Of a DNA stretch of 64,000 nucleotides, positions 16,803-24,145 are shown one piece after another. Source of the DNA: JAWXCE01 sp033764775 (GTDB lineage: Bacteria > Pseudomonadota > Alphaproteobacteria > Rhizobiales > Rhodomicrobiaceae); contig JANRIQ010000017.1 in the NCBI GenBank assembly GCA_033764775.1, forward strand, positions 57,472-121,471. Direction: 5' to 3'. Under the pieces are notes generated by a model. That model was not told where the DNA came from and did not search any database. It saw only the letters and a program-made list of their open reading frames with translations. Both the position numbers and the translations under genes were made by a program. How positions within the stretch are numbered: position 1 is the stretch's first letter; each line of letters begins with the position of its first letter.

Positions 16803-17522
16803 ATGTCGTGGATTAAAGAACAGAATAATCTGCAGGGCGTCGCGCAAGAAATTCTCGCGGAGCATCCCGCCTGGACGGATTTTGCACACTATTGCTCCGA
16901 ACGAAGCGAAGGCCGCCGCAAAGACGCCCTTCTCGCTTTGGACGATTTTCTGAAATCATCCGGTTCGTGGAGCTTTGACGATAAGCGATCTTTTATACTT
17001 TGGATAACGGGAAAATCAGACGAGTTTTTTGCAAAGACTTGGCTAATTCCTCATCCTCTGTTGCAAAATCTTATAGTCCCGGCGCTTTATGAATGGATCG
17101 CTCTGGAGCCAGGCAACGCGGAGCCGCATTTTTTGCTGGGCTTTCATTATTACAGGTCGAAAGATGATGGAGGCCCCGAAAGCCATTTTAGATGCGCAGT
17201 TTATTTGAATTCATCCCATCAACGCGCGCGCTATCATCTTGTGCAGCTTATTCTCAGAGATATTGGTTACTGTCATCATGAACTGCCTGCGTGGTATCTG
17301 GGACAGCCCGACGGTGATCTGGCCAGGCTAAGGGAAGCGTGCGCCCTGCTTGCCGGTGTGACTGATCCCGATATGTATTCCGAATGCAAGCAACAGCTTG
17401 CCGAGCGTGAATCTATAACGCGCGACTGGATCGAGTTCGAGAAAGCAGGCGCGAAAAACTTCGAATTGTGGTGCCACGCCAAAAACCGGTCATATTGGTT
17501 TTTGAAAAAATGCGCGAGCTGA
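16803..17522 (+). CDS. Hypothetical protein, AT-richer insert between repeats
   Basis: I do not recognise this 239-aa product. It is soluble, with many Trp, His and Cys residues, and its middle (about 95-145: EPGNAEPHFLLGFHYYRS, then QRARYHLVQLIL) has a TPR/SEL1-like helix pattern. Base composition and codon use differ plainly from the neighbours: many A/T-ending codons such as TTT, ATA, AAT and GAA. It lies exactly between two copies of the acyltransferase 3' end, and its final codons (KCAS-stop) already belong to the second copy, read in another frame, so the original C-terminus may be lost. It is most likely acquired DNA. Confidence 0.65.
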   Translation: MSWIKEQNNLQGVAQEILAEHPAWTDFAHYCSERSEGRRKDALLALDDFLKSSGSWSFDDKRSFILWITGKSDEFFAKTWLIPHPLLQNLIVPALYEWIALEPGNAEPHFLLGFHYYRSKDDGGPESHFRCAVYLNSSHQRARYHLVQLILRDIGYCHHELPAWYLGQPDGDLARLREACALLAGVTDPDMYSECKQQLAERESITRDWIEFEKAGAKNFELWCHAKNRSYWFLKKCAS

Positions 17523-17647
17523 AAGTGCCCTGGACGGACGACCCGGACGCTGACATCCGCGCCGCCGCCGCCATGCAGGCTCAGTTCGAGGCGTGGATCC
17601 GCGAGGCGCCGGAGCAGTGGATGTGGTCGAACCGGCGGTGGAGTTGA
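17510..17647 (+). repeat. Direct repeat, copy 2: orphan 3' end of the acyltransferase gene
   Basis: 46 codons in the same frame as the acyltransferase tail, from MRELKVPW to SNRRWS and a TGA, with no coding sequence of that gene before them. It lacks one codon compared with copy 1 and has seven silent changes in the last 21 bp. The neighbouring ORF terminates inside it. Confidence 0.95.
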
Positions 17648-17658
17648 GCTAGGCCGAC

Positions 17659-17871
17659 CTACCGCGACTTCTGATACAGTTTGTCCGCGATCTCCAGCAT
17701 CTCCTCCGGCGCGTAGTTCGGCACGAAGGCGGAGGCCGTTCCGGTCATCGAGGCTGTACGTGTAGAAGCGGCGGTGAACGCCCTCCGCCAGATACTTCTC
17801 GCGCTCGGGAATGCTGGCGGGGGGGGGGTCGGCGGTATGTCGATCGGCAGGCGGTCGATTCTGAGAAACAT
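17659..17871 (-). pseudogene. Broken small gene or gene fragment, frameshifted at a G10 tract
   Basis: An ATG at 17871 with AGGAA upstream begins MFLRIDRLPIDIP, which looks genuine and resembles the start of rhizobial manganese catalases (from memory, not tested). At the tract of ten G (17819-17828) the natural-looking reading moves to another frame (IPEREKYLAEGVHRRFYTYS), then back to the first for AFVPNYAPEEMLEIADKLY and a TAG. Two compensating shifts, or a deletion-fusion remnant, would explain this. A 70-residue uninterrupted frame also exists, but its middle is Arg/Ser/Thr-rich like shifted high-GC code. It sits just after the duplicated acyltransferase tail. Confidence 0.4.
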
Positions 17872-17984
17872 TGCTGGGCGTTCCTGTTATGTTGGTTTCA
17901 AAGGCGATGAACGCCGACTTGGATCGTTCCGCCGAGGAACTAATAAAGCCGGCGCGCCTTGAATGGCCGACGAGGTGACACGTG

Positions 17985-18677
17985 ATGTTACGCCATGCGG
18001 AACGCCATCTCATAGAGCGCGTCGGCTGGCTGCGCGCAGCGGTGCTCGGCGCCAATGACGGCGTGATCTCGACGGGCAGCCTCATCATGGGCGTCGCCGC
18101 CGCATCGGCCGACCGCAACGCCATCCTGATCGCGGGGCTTGCGAGCCTCGTCGCGGGCGCCATGTCGATGGCGGCGGGGGAGTATGTTTCGGTGAGTTCG
18201 CAGGCCGACGCGGAGGCGGCCGACCTCGCGCGCGAGACGGCGGAGCTGCGCGAGATGCCCGAGGCCGAACACCGCGAGCTCGCCGCAATCTACGAGGCGC
18301 GCGGGCTTGACCCCACGCTCGCCGCCGAGGTGGCGCGCCAGCTCATGGCGAAGGACGCGCTCAGCGCGCACGCCCGCGACGAACTCGGCATGACGGAGAC
18401 GACGGCGGCGAACCCGCTGCAAGCGGCGGGCATGTCGGCGGTGAGCTTCGCCGTTGGCGCCGCTTTGCCGCTCGCCGCCGCGCTCGCCTCGCCGGACGAG
18501 TGGATCGCCACTGCGGTCGCCGTGACGACGGTCGCGGCGCTGGCCCTGCTGGGGGCGACAGGAGCGCGGCTCGGCGGCGCCTCGATCTGGCGCGGAACGC
18601 TGCGCGTGACGTTCTGGGGCGCGGTGGCGCTTGGCGTGACTTACGCAGTCGGGCGGGTCTTCGGCGTCGCGGCGTAG
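17985..18677 (+). CDS. VIT1/CCC1-family transporter
   Basis: An integral membrane protein of the VIT family, which in plants and yeast moves Fe2+ or Mn2+ out of the cytosol. The 230-aa sequence begins with the family signature WLRAAVLGANDGVISTGSL in TM1, has the SMAAGEYVSVSSQ motif in TM2, a charged cytoplasmic stretch with several Glu (about 70-115, the metal-binding domain region) and three more hydrophobic helices (about 145-228). GAGGTGA precedes the start; GTG at 17982 and ATG at 17985 are both possible. It may protect against metal excess; the substrate is not determinable here. Confidence 0.88.
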   Translation: MLRHAERHLIERVGWLRAAVLGANDGVISTGSLIMGVAAASADRNAILIAGLASLVAGAMSMAAGEYVSVSSQADAEAADLARETAELREMPEAEHRELAAIYEARGLDPTLAAEVARQLMAKDALSAHARDELGMTETTAANPLQAAGMSAVSFAVGAALPLAAALASPDEWIATAVAVTTVAALALLGATGARLGGASIWRGTLRVTFWGAVALGVTYAVGRVFGVAA

Positions 18678-18737
18678 CACAACACTGTTTGTCGGTGCAA
18701 AAATCGGCTATTTCTAAAAATGACATCGGAGCCGCCC

Positions 18738-19766
18738 ATGCCCGCAACCCGCACGCCCGCCAAATTCTTCTCAGCCCTCGCCATCGGCGCGCCCGCGCCG
18801 TTCCGCGAGAAGCCGTTGCGGCTGGAGCGCATGATCCATTTCGTGCCGCCGCATCTGGAGAAAATTCGCGCGAAAATCCCCGAACTCATCGCGCAAGTGG
18901 ACGTGATTCTCGGCAATCTCGAAGACGCCATCGCCGCGAGCGACAAGGAGGCGGCGCGCGCCGGTTTCATCGAGATGGCGCGCGCGAACGACTTCGGCCA
19001 AACGGGTCTGTGGACGCGCATCAATTGCCTCAACAGTCCGTGGGCGCTCGACGACGTCACGCAGATCGTCGCGGCGGCAGGCAATAAGCTCGACGTGATC
19101 ATGCTGCCCAAGGTCGAAGGGCCGTGGGACATCCACTATCTCGACCAGCTGCTTGCGCAGCTTGAGGCGCGCCACGGCGTGACCCGGCCGATCATGATCC
19201 ACGCCATTCTGGAGACGGCGGAGGGCGTCAACAAGGTGGAGGCCATCGCAGCCGCTAGCCCGCGGATGCACGGCATGAGCCTTGGGCCCGCCGACCTCGC
19301 CGCCTCGCGCGGCATGAAGACGACGCGAGTCGGCGGCGGGCACCCTGGCTATGGCGTGCTGGCGGACGGCGGCGAGCCGCGGGCGTTCTATCAACAGGAC
19401 TTGTGGCATTACACCGTCGGCCGCATGGTGGACGCCTGCGCGGCGCATGGCCTAAAAGCATTCTACGGCCCGTTCGGCGATTTCTCCGACGCCGCCGCGT
19501 GCGAGGCCCAGTTCCGCAACGCCTTCCTGCAAGGGTGCCTCGGCGCGTGGTCGCTGCACCCGAGCCAGATCGCCATCGCCAAGCGCGTGTTTTCGCCCGA
19601 CCCGGCCGAGGTGGAGTTCGCGCGCAAAATCATCGCCGCGATGCCGGACGGCACCGGCGCCGTGATGATCGACGGCAAGATGCAGGATGACGCGACATGG
19701 AAGCAGGCCAAGGTCATCGCCGATCTGGCCGATCTCGTCGCGGCGAAAGACGGCGCCCACACCTAG
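18738..19766 (+). CDS. HpcH/HpaI aldolase family, malyl-CoA lyase type
   Basis: A CoA-ester lyase that probably cleaves L-malyl-CoA (or beta-methylmalyl-CoA) to acetyl/propionyl-CoA and glyoxylate. The 342-aa protein shows the family's RMIHFVPPHLEKI start, the LEDAIAASDKEAAR acidic metal-ligand segment, VIMLPKVEGPWDI, a Glu ligand in LETAEGVNKVEAI, the GPADLAASRGMK motif and GAWSLHPSQIAIAK at the C-terminal side. GGAG six bases before the ATG at 18738 favours it over an ATG at 18720. It may serve the serine, ethylmalonyl-CoA or 3-hydroxypropionate routes; no pathway partners are in the window. Confidence 0.85.
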   Translation: MPATRTPAKFFSALAIGAPAPFREKPLRLERMIHFVPPHLEKIRAKIPELIAQVDVILGNLEDAIAASDKEAARAGFIEMARANDFGQTGLWTRINCLNSPWALDDVTQIVAAAGNKLDVIMLPKVEGPWDIHYLDQLLAQLEARHGVTRPIMIHAILETAEGVNKVEAIAAASPRMHGMSLGPADLAASRGMKTTRVGGGHPGYGVLADGGEPRAFYQQDLWHYTVGRMVDACAAHGLKAFYGPFGDFSDAAACEAQFRNAFLQGCLGAWSLHPSQIAIAKRVFSPDPAEVEFARKIIAAMPDGTGAVMIDGKMQDDATWKQAKVIADLADLVAAKDGAHT

Positions 19767-19844
19767 GGAGCGAGCAATTCTGGCGGTTGACAGAGCGGCC
19801 CCGCGGACGGAAAGTCAGTGCGGGGAAAACTCGCTAAAGCCGTC

Positions 19845-20177
19845 ATGAAAACGATAAGAACCGCAAAGTTTCGGCTCGGGCAGGTTGTGAAGCATCGGTT
19901 TTATCCGTTTCGCGGCGTAATCTTCGATGTGGATCCAGAGTTCAACAACTCTGAAGACTGGTGGCTGTCGATCCCTGAGGAAATCCGCCCGGCGAAAAAC
20001 CAACCCTATTACCACCTGCTCGCGGAAAACGCCGAGACGGAATACGTGGCTTACGTCTCCGAGCAAAATCTGCTTCCCGACACATCGGGCGCGCCGGTGC
20101 GGCATCCAAAAGTAGCGGAGATTTTCGGCGATCTGAACGGCTCGGTCTATCAGCTGAAGCGCGGTCTCGACAATTAA
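19845..20177 (+). CDS. hspQ: Heat shock protein HspQ
   Basis: HspQ (YccV), a small protein first noted for binding hemimethylated DNA, now known in enterobacteria as a Lon specificity enhancer and affecting DnaA levels. The 110-aa sequence is typical: AKFRLGQVVKHRFYPFRGVIFDVDPEF, WWLSIPEEIRPAKNQPYYHLLAEN, YVAYVSEQNLLPD and HP-VAEIFG. The ATG at 19845 starts the conserved part; an earlier start at 19818 adds nine residues. Its stop overlaps the stop of the convergent mfd gene by 4 bp. Confidence 0.93.
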   Translation: MKTIRTAKFRLGQVVKHRFYPFRGVIFDVDPEFNNSEDWWLSIPEEIRPAKNQPYYHLLAENAETEYVAYVSEQNLLPDTSGAPVRHPKVAEIFGDLNGSVYQLKRGLDN

Positions 20178-23100
20178 CGCCCCGCGCCGGCCTTTCCTCC
20201 GCCGGCGATCGCGGCCAACTGAGCGACCAGCGCGCGCACGTCCTTTATGCGGTCGCCCGCGTCCGCCCAATCCGCCTTAATCAGCAGCTTGTGATCCGGC
20301 TGCAGCTTCACCGTGGCGCGGTGCTCGTTGATGAATTTGAGCAGGCCCGGCGGATTGGGGAATTGGTTGTTGCGGAACGCGACCACGCCGCCTTTCGGTC
20401 CTGCGTCCACGGCCGAAATGTTCGCCGCGCGGCACTGCATCTTGATGTGCACGACGCCAAGCAAATGCCGCACCTCGTCCGGCGGTGCGCCGAACCGGTC
20501 GGCCAACTCCGCGGCGAACGCCTCGATGTCAGCCGGATCTTTAAAGCCCGAGAGCCGCCGGTACAGGCCGAGACGGACCTGCAGATCGGGCACATAGGCC
20601 TCGGGGATGAGCACGGCCGCGCCAAGCTGAATGGACGGCGACCACTGCTCCTCGGCCTCCGCGGCCGGCGCGCCGTCGCGCATGTGGGCGACGGCCTCCT
20701 CCAGCATCTGCTGATACAGCTCGTAGCCGACCTCCCGGATATGCCCGGATTGCTCGTCGCCGAGCAGGTTGCCGGCGCCGCGGATGTCCAGATCGTAGCT
20801 GGCAAGCTGGAAGCCGGCGCCGAGGCTGTCGAGCGAATGCAACACCTTCAGCCGCTTCTCGGCGGCGGGCGTCAGCTTGGCGTTGGGCGGCGTGGTGAAC
20901 AGGGCGTAGGCGCGCGTCTTCGAGCGGCCCACGCGCCCGCGCAACTGGTAGAGCTGGGCGAGGCCGAACATATCGGCGCGATGGACGATCAGCGTATTGG
21001 CGTTCGGGATGTCGAGGCCGGACTCCACGATGGTGGTCGAAAGCAGCACGTCGAACTGCTTGTCGTAGAACGCGCTCATCACGTCTTCGAGCTGCGTCGG
21101 CGACATCTGCCCGTGCCCGATCTGGAACTTCAACTCGGGCGTGACCTCGCGCAGGAAGGCGGCGACCTCGTCAAGGTCGGAGATGCGCGGCACGACATAA
21201 AAACTCTGGCCGCCGCGATAGCGCTCGCGCAGGAGCGCCTCGCGCAGCGTCACCGGGTCGAACGGCGTGATGAACGTGCGCACGGCGAGGCGATCAACGG
21301 GCGGCGTCGCGATGACGGACAACTCGCGCACGCCGGTCAGCGCCAGTTGCAGCGTGCGCGGAATCGGCGTCGCGGTGAGGGTGAGAACATGCACATCCTC
21401 GCGCATCTGCTTCAGCCGCTCCTTGTGCGCCACGCCGAAATGCTGCTCCTCGTCGATGATGAGCAGCCCGAGCCGGTTGAACTCAATGGTTTTCGAGAGC
21501 ACGGCGTGCGTGCCCACCACGATGTCGATCTGGCCGGATTTCAGGCCCTCGCGCGTCTCCGCCATCTCCTTGGCGGGCACGAGGCGCGACGCGCGCGCGA
21601 CCTTGACCGGAAACCCCTGAAACCGCTCGGCGAAGGTCTTGTAATGCTGGCGGGCGAGGAGCGTCGTCGGCACGACCACCGCCACCTGAAAGCCTTCTAG
21701 CACGGCGACGAACGCGGCGCGCAACGCAACTTCCGTCTTGCCGAAGCCGACGTCGCCGCAGATGAGCCGGTCCATGGGCCGGCCCTTGGCCAAATCCTCC
21801 ATGACCGCCTCGATGCTGGAGAGCTGGTCGTCCGTCTCCTCGAAGGGGAACCGCGCGACGAACTCGTCATAGGCCCCGCCCTGCGGCGACATGACCACGC
21901 CCTCGCGCACCTGGCGTGCGGCTGCGACCGCGATGAGGCTCTCTGCAATGTCGCGGATGCGTTTTTTAAGCTTGGCCTTGCGCGCCTGCCAGGCTCCGCC
22001 GCCGAGCTTGTCGAGCGCCGCGCCCTCGTCTGCGCCGTAGCGGGAGAGCAGTTCGATGTTCTCGACGGGCAGGAACAGCTTCGAGCCGCCCGCGTATTCC
22101 AGCTCCAGGCAGTCATGGGGCGCGCCCGCCGCCGTCACGGTCTGCAGGCCGGTGAAGCGCCCGATGCCGTGATCGGCGTGCACCACAAGATCGCCCGGCG
22201 CAAGGGACGACGCCTCCTGCAGCACGTCCGAGGCCTTCTTGGGCTTGCGCCGCCGAACGAGACGGTCGCCCAGGATGTCCTGCTCGGCGATGACGGCGAA
22301 ATCCGTGGTCTCGAACCCGTTCTCCAGGGGCAGCACGGCGACGCCGGTCGAGCCGCGCGGCAGCTTCAACGCGGCGGCGTAGCTGTCGGCGGCCATCGCA
22401 TGGGGCAAACCATGCGCGGTGAGCAGCGAGCCGAGCCGCTCGCGCCCCCCAGGCGTAAACGCGGCGACGAGCACGCGCTTGCCCTCGCCGCGCAGCTTAC
22501 CGATGTGCTGGATGACGGCGGGAAACAGCATGTCGGACTGCTCGGCCCGCTCGACGCCGAAACCGCGCCCCTGCTTGCCGCCGAAATTGATCGCGGGACC
22601 GCCGCCTTCCGGCTGATCGAAGGGCGAGAAAAAGCGGGCGTCGCGGTCTTTCAACGCCGCGTCCCAGCCGTCGGCGTCGAGAAACATGTGTTTTGGCGGG
22701 ACGGGCTTGTAGACCCCGGCGCCGAAGCTCGAATGCTCAAGCCCCTTCACCCGCGCCTCGTAATGATCCTCGATCGTCTCCATCCGCCGCATGCGGGCGT
22801 CGGCGGCCAGATGGTCAAAGGTCACGTAGGCGTCCGGCAGATAATCGAACAGCGTGTCGAGACGGTCATAGAACAGCGGCAGCCAGTGCTCCACGCCCGC
22901 CACGCGCCGCCCGGCCGACACCGCCTCGTAAAGCGGATCGTCCGTCGTCACCGCGCCGAACAGCTCCACATAGCGCTGGCGGAACTGCTTGATGACGGCC
23001 GCGCTGTAGCGAACCTCGCTGACCGGCAGGAGAATGACCTGATCCTTCGCGCCTTGCGTGCGTTGCGTCACGGGGTCGAACACGCGGATGCTTTCGAGCG

Positions 23101-23740
23101 TGTCGCCGAAGAAGTCGAGCCGCACCGGCCGCGCCTGCCCTGGTGGGAACATGTCGAGGATGCCGCCGCGCATGGCGTATTCGCCCGGCTCCATCACCGT
23201 GCCCGTGCGGTTGAAACCCGCCGCCTCAAGCCGCTCGCCGATCGCCGTCATGCCGACGCCCGCGCCCGTCGAGATGCGCACCGCCGTTTTCGCCATGTAA
23301 TCGCGTGGCAGCACGCGCTGAATGGCCGCGTTGACCGTGGTGAGCACGATAAGCGGCTTGGAAATCTCCTTCAGCCGGGCGAGCCTGGCGAGCGCGGTGA
23401 TGCGGCGGCTGGTGATCTCGGCGTCCGGCGAGACGCGGTCGTAGGGCACGCAGTCCCAGGCCGGAAAGGCGATCACGTCGGCGTCCGGCGCGTAAAATTG
23501 CAACGCCTGGCGCATCGCCTCCATGCGCTGGTCGTCGCGGGCGATGTGAAGCACGGGCCGGAAGCGGGGCGGGCTCGACCCCGGCTCGGCGCTCGCCAGT
23601 TGATGCACGAGAAAAGCGTCATAGCCCTCGGGCGCGCCTGCCGCTGCGACGCCGCCTTTCGCCGCGCGGAACAGCCGTATGGCCGCGGCCGCCGCATCCG
23701 CCGGCGCCGCCTTGCGCTTGATCTCCGCCGGAGCGTTCAT
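20174..23740 (-). CDS. mfd: Transcription-repair coupling factor Mfd
   Basis: Mfd removes RNA polymerase stalled at DNA lesions and recruits UvrA. The 1188-aa protein shows a UvrB-like N-terminal region, the CarD-like RNA polymerase interaction domain (DLVVHADHGIGRFTGLQT near 535-555), and the RecG-like helicase motor with Walker A GDVGFGKTEVA, DEEQHFGV (motif II), TLTATPIPRTL (motif III) and QLRGRVGRSKTRAYA (motif VI), then the autoinhibitory TRCF C-terminal domain. ATG at 23740 overlaps the sdhE stop by 4 bp (ATGA), so the two are coupled. Confidence 0.97.
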   Translation of the reverse strand: MNAPAEIKRKAAPADAAAAAIRLFRAAKGGVAAAGAPEGYDAFLVHQLASAEPGSSPPRFRPVLHIARDDQRMEAMRQALQFYAPDADVIAFPAWDCVPYDRVSPDAEITSRRITALARLARLKEISKPLIVLTTVNAAIQRVLPRDYMAKTAVRISTGAGVGMTAIGERLEAAGFNRTGTVMEPGEYAMRGGILDMFPPGQARPVRLDFFGDTLESIRVFDPVTQRTQGAKDQVILLPVSEVRYSAAVIKQFRQRYVELFGAVTTDDPLYEAVSAGRRVAGVEHWLPLFYDRLDTLFDYLPDAYVTFDHLAADARMRRMETIEDHYEARVKGLEHSSFGAGVYKPVPPKHMFLDADGWDAALKDRDARFFSPFDQPEGGGPAINFGGKQGRGFGVERAEQSDMLFPAVIQHIGKLRGEGKRVLVAAFTPGGRERLGSLLTAHGLPHAMAADSYAAALKLPRGSTGVAVLPLENGFETTDFAVIAEQDILGDRLVRRRKPKKASDVLQEASSLAPGDLVVHADHGIGRFTGLQTVTAAGAPHDCLELEYAGGSKLFLPVENIELLSRYGADEGAALDKLGGGAWQARKAKLKKRIRDIAESLIAVAAARQVREGVVMSPQGGAYDEFVARFPFEETDDQLSSIEAVMEDLAKGRPMDRLICGDVGFGKTEVALRAAFVAVLEGFQVAVVVPTTLLARQHYKTFAERFQGFPVKVARASRLVPAKEMAETREGLKSGQIDIVVGTHAVLSKTIEFNRLGLLIIDEEQHFGVAHKERLKQMREDVHVLTLTATPIPRTLQLALTGVRELSVIATPPVDRLAVRTFITPFDPVTLREALLRERYRGGQSFYVVPRISDLDEVAAFLREVTPELKFQIGHGQMSPTQLEDVMSAFYDKQFDVLLSTTIVESGLDIPNANTLIVHRADMFGLAQLYQLRGRVGRSKTRAYALFTTPPNAKLTPAAEKRLKVLHSLDSLGAGFQLASYDLDIRGAGNLLGDEQSGHIREVGYELYQQMLEEAVAHMRDGAPAAEAEEQWSPSIQLGAAVLIPEAYVPDLQVRLGLYRRLSGFKDPADIEAFAAELADRFGAPPDEVRHLLGVVHIKMQCRAANISAVDAGPKGGVVAFRNNQFPNPPGLLKFINEHRATVKLQPDHKLLIKADWADAGDRIKDVRALVAQLAAIAGGGKAGAGR

Positions 23741-23997
23741 GCCTCCAACCCGTGATGCCGTCTGATGCGAGCGACCATGCCGGCCAGCGCCGCGTCGGGG
23801 GGCGCCGAGCCTTTCAGCATGGCGTCGATCAAAGGCTCAGGCAGCGCCAAGAGTTCCTCGAACGCGGACAGATCCGCCTCGCTGAGCGCCTCCAACTCGG
23901 CGTCGGCGAAACGGCCGAGCATGAAGTCCATCTCCTTGGTGCCGCGATGGCAGGCCCTGTAATAGGCCCGTTTCAATCTTACATCGGTGCTGTGCAT
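23737..23997 (-). CDS. sdhE: Succinate dehydrogenase flavinylation factor SdhE
   Basis: SdhE (mitochondrial SDHAF2/Sdh5) promotes covalent FAD attachment to SdhA and related flavoproteins. The 86-aa protein has the invariant RG-x-x-E motif (HRGTKEMD near residues 16-23), the LGRFAD segment and the LLALPEP.L element, which are all standard. ATG at 23997 begins the conserved part; a longer frame extends upstream to 24126 but overlaps the divergent recG and is not convincing. Followed by mfd with a 4-bp overlap. Confidence 0.93.
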   Translation of the reverse strand: MHSTDVRLKRAYYRACHRGTKEMDFMLGRFADAELEALSEADLSAFEELLALPEPLIDAMLKGSAPPDAALAGMVARIRRHHGLEA

Positions 23998-24145
23998 GGC
24001 GTTTGCGCGCTGTGGATGAGCGTTGACGGCGACGATGCGCCCCCGTCCAAGTGAGGTTGCATGTGGTATAGAAGCTTTCGGCGATAATGTCAGCGCTGCG
24101 TTCGCCGCATGCCGAATGCCCAACAAGATGCCGCAGCGAACCGCG

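Noticed and set aside
17910..17945. EcfG-type stress promoter (GGAAC...CGTT) before the broken gene at 17871
   Set aside because: The two elements are 12 bp apart instead of 16-17.
19787..19792. TTGACA upstream of hspQ as promoter or heat-shock signal
   Set aside because: No -10 partner; the spacing region is GC-rich.
22115..23755. 546-aa plus-strand frame opposite mfd
   Set aside because: Arg/His/Gly-rich antisense shadow of a clear mfd coding frame; no domain, no ribosome-binding site.
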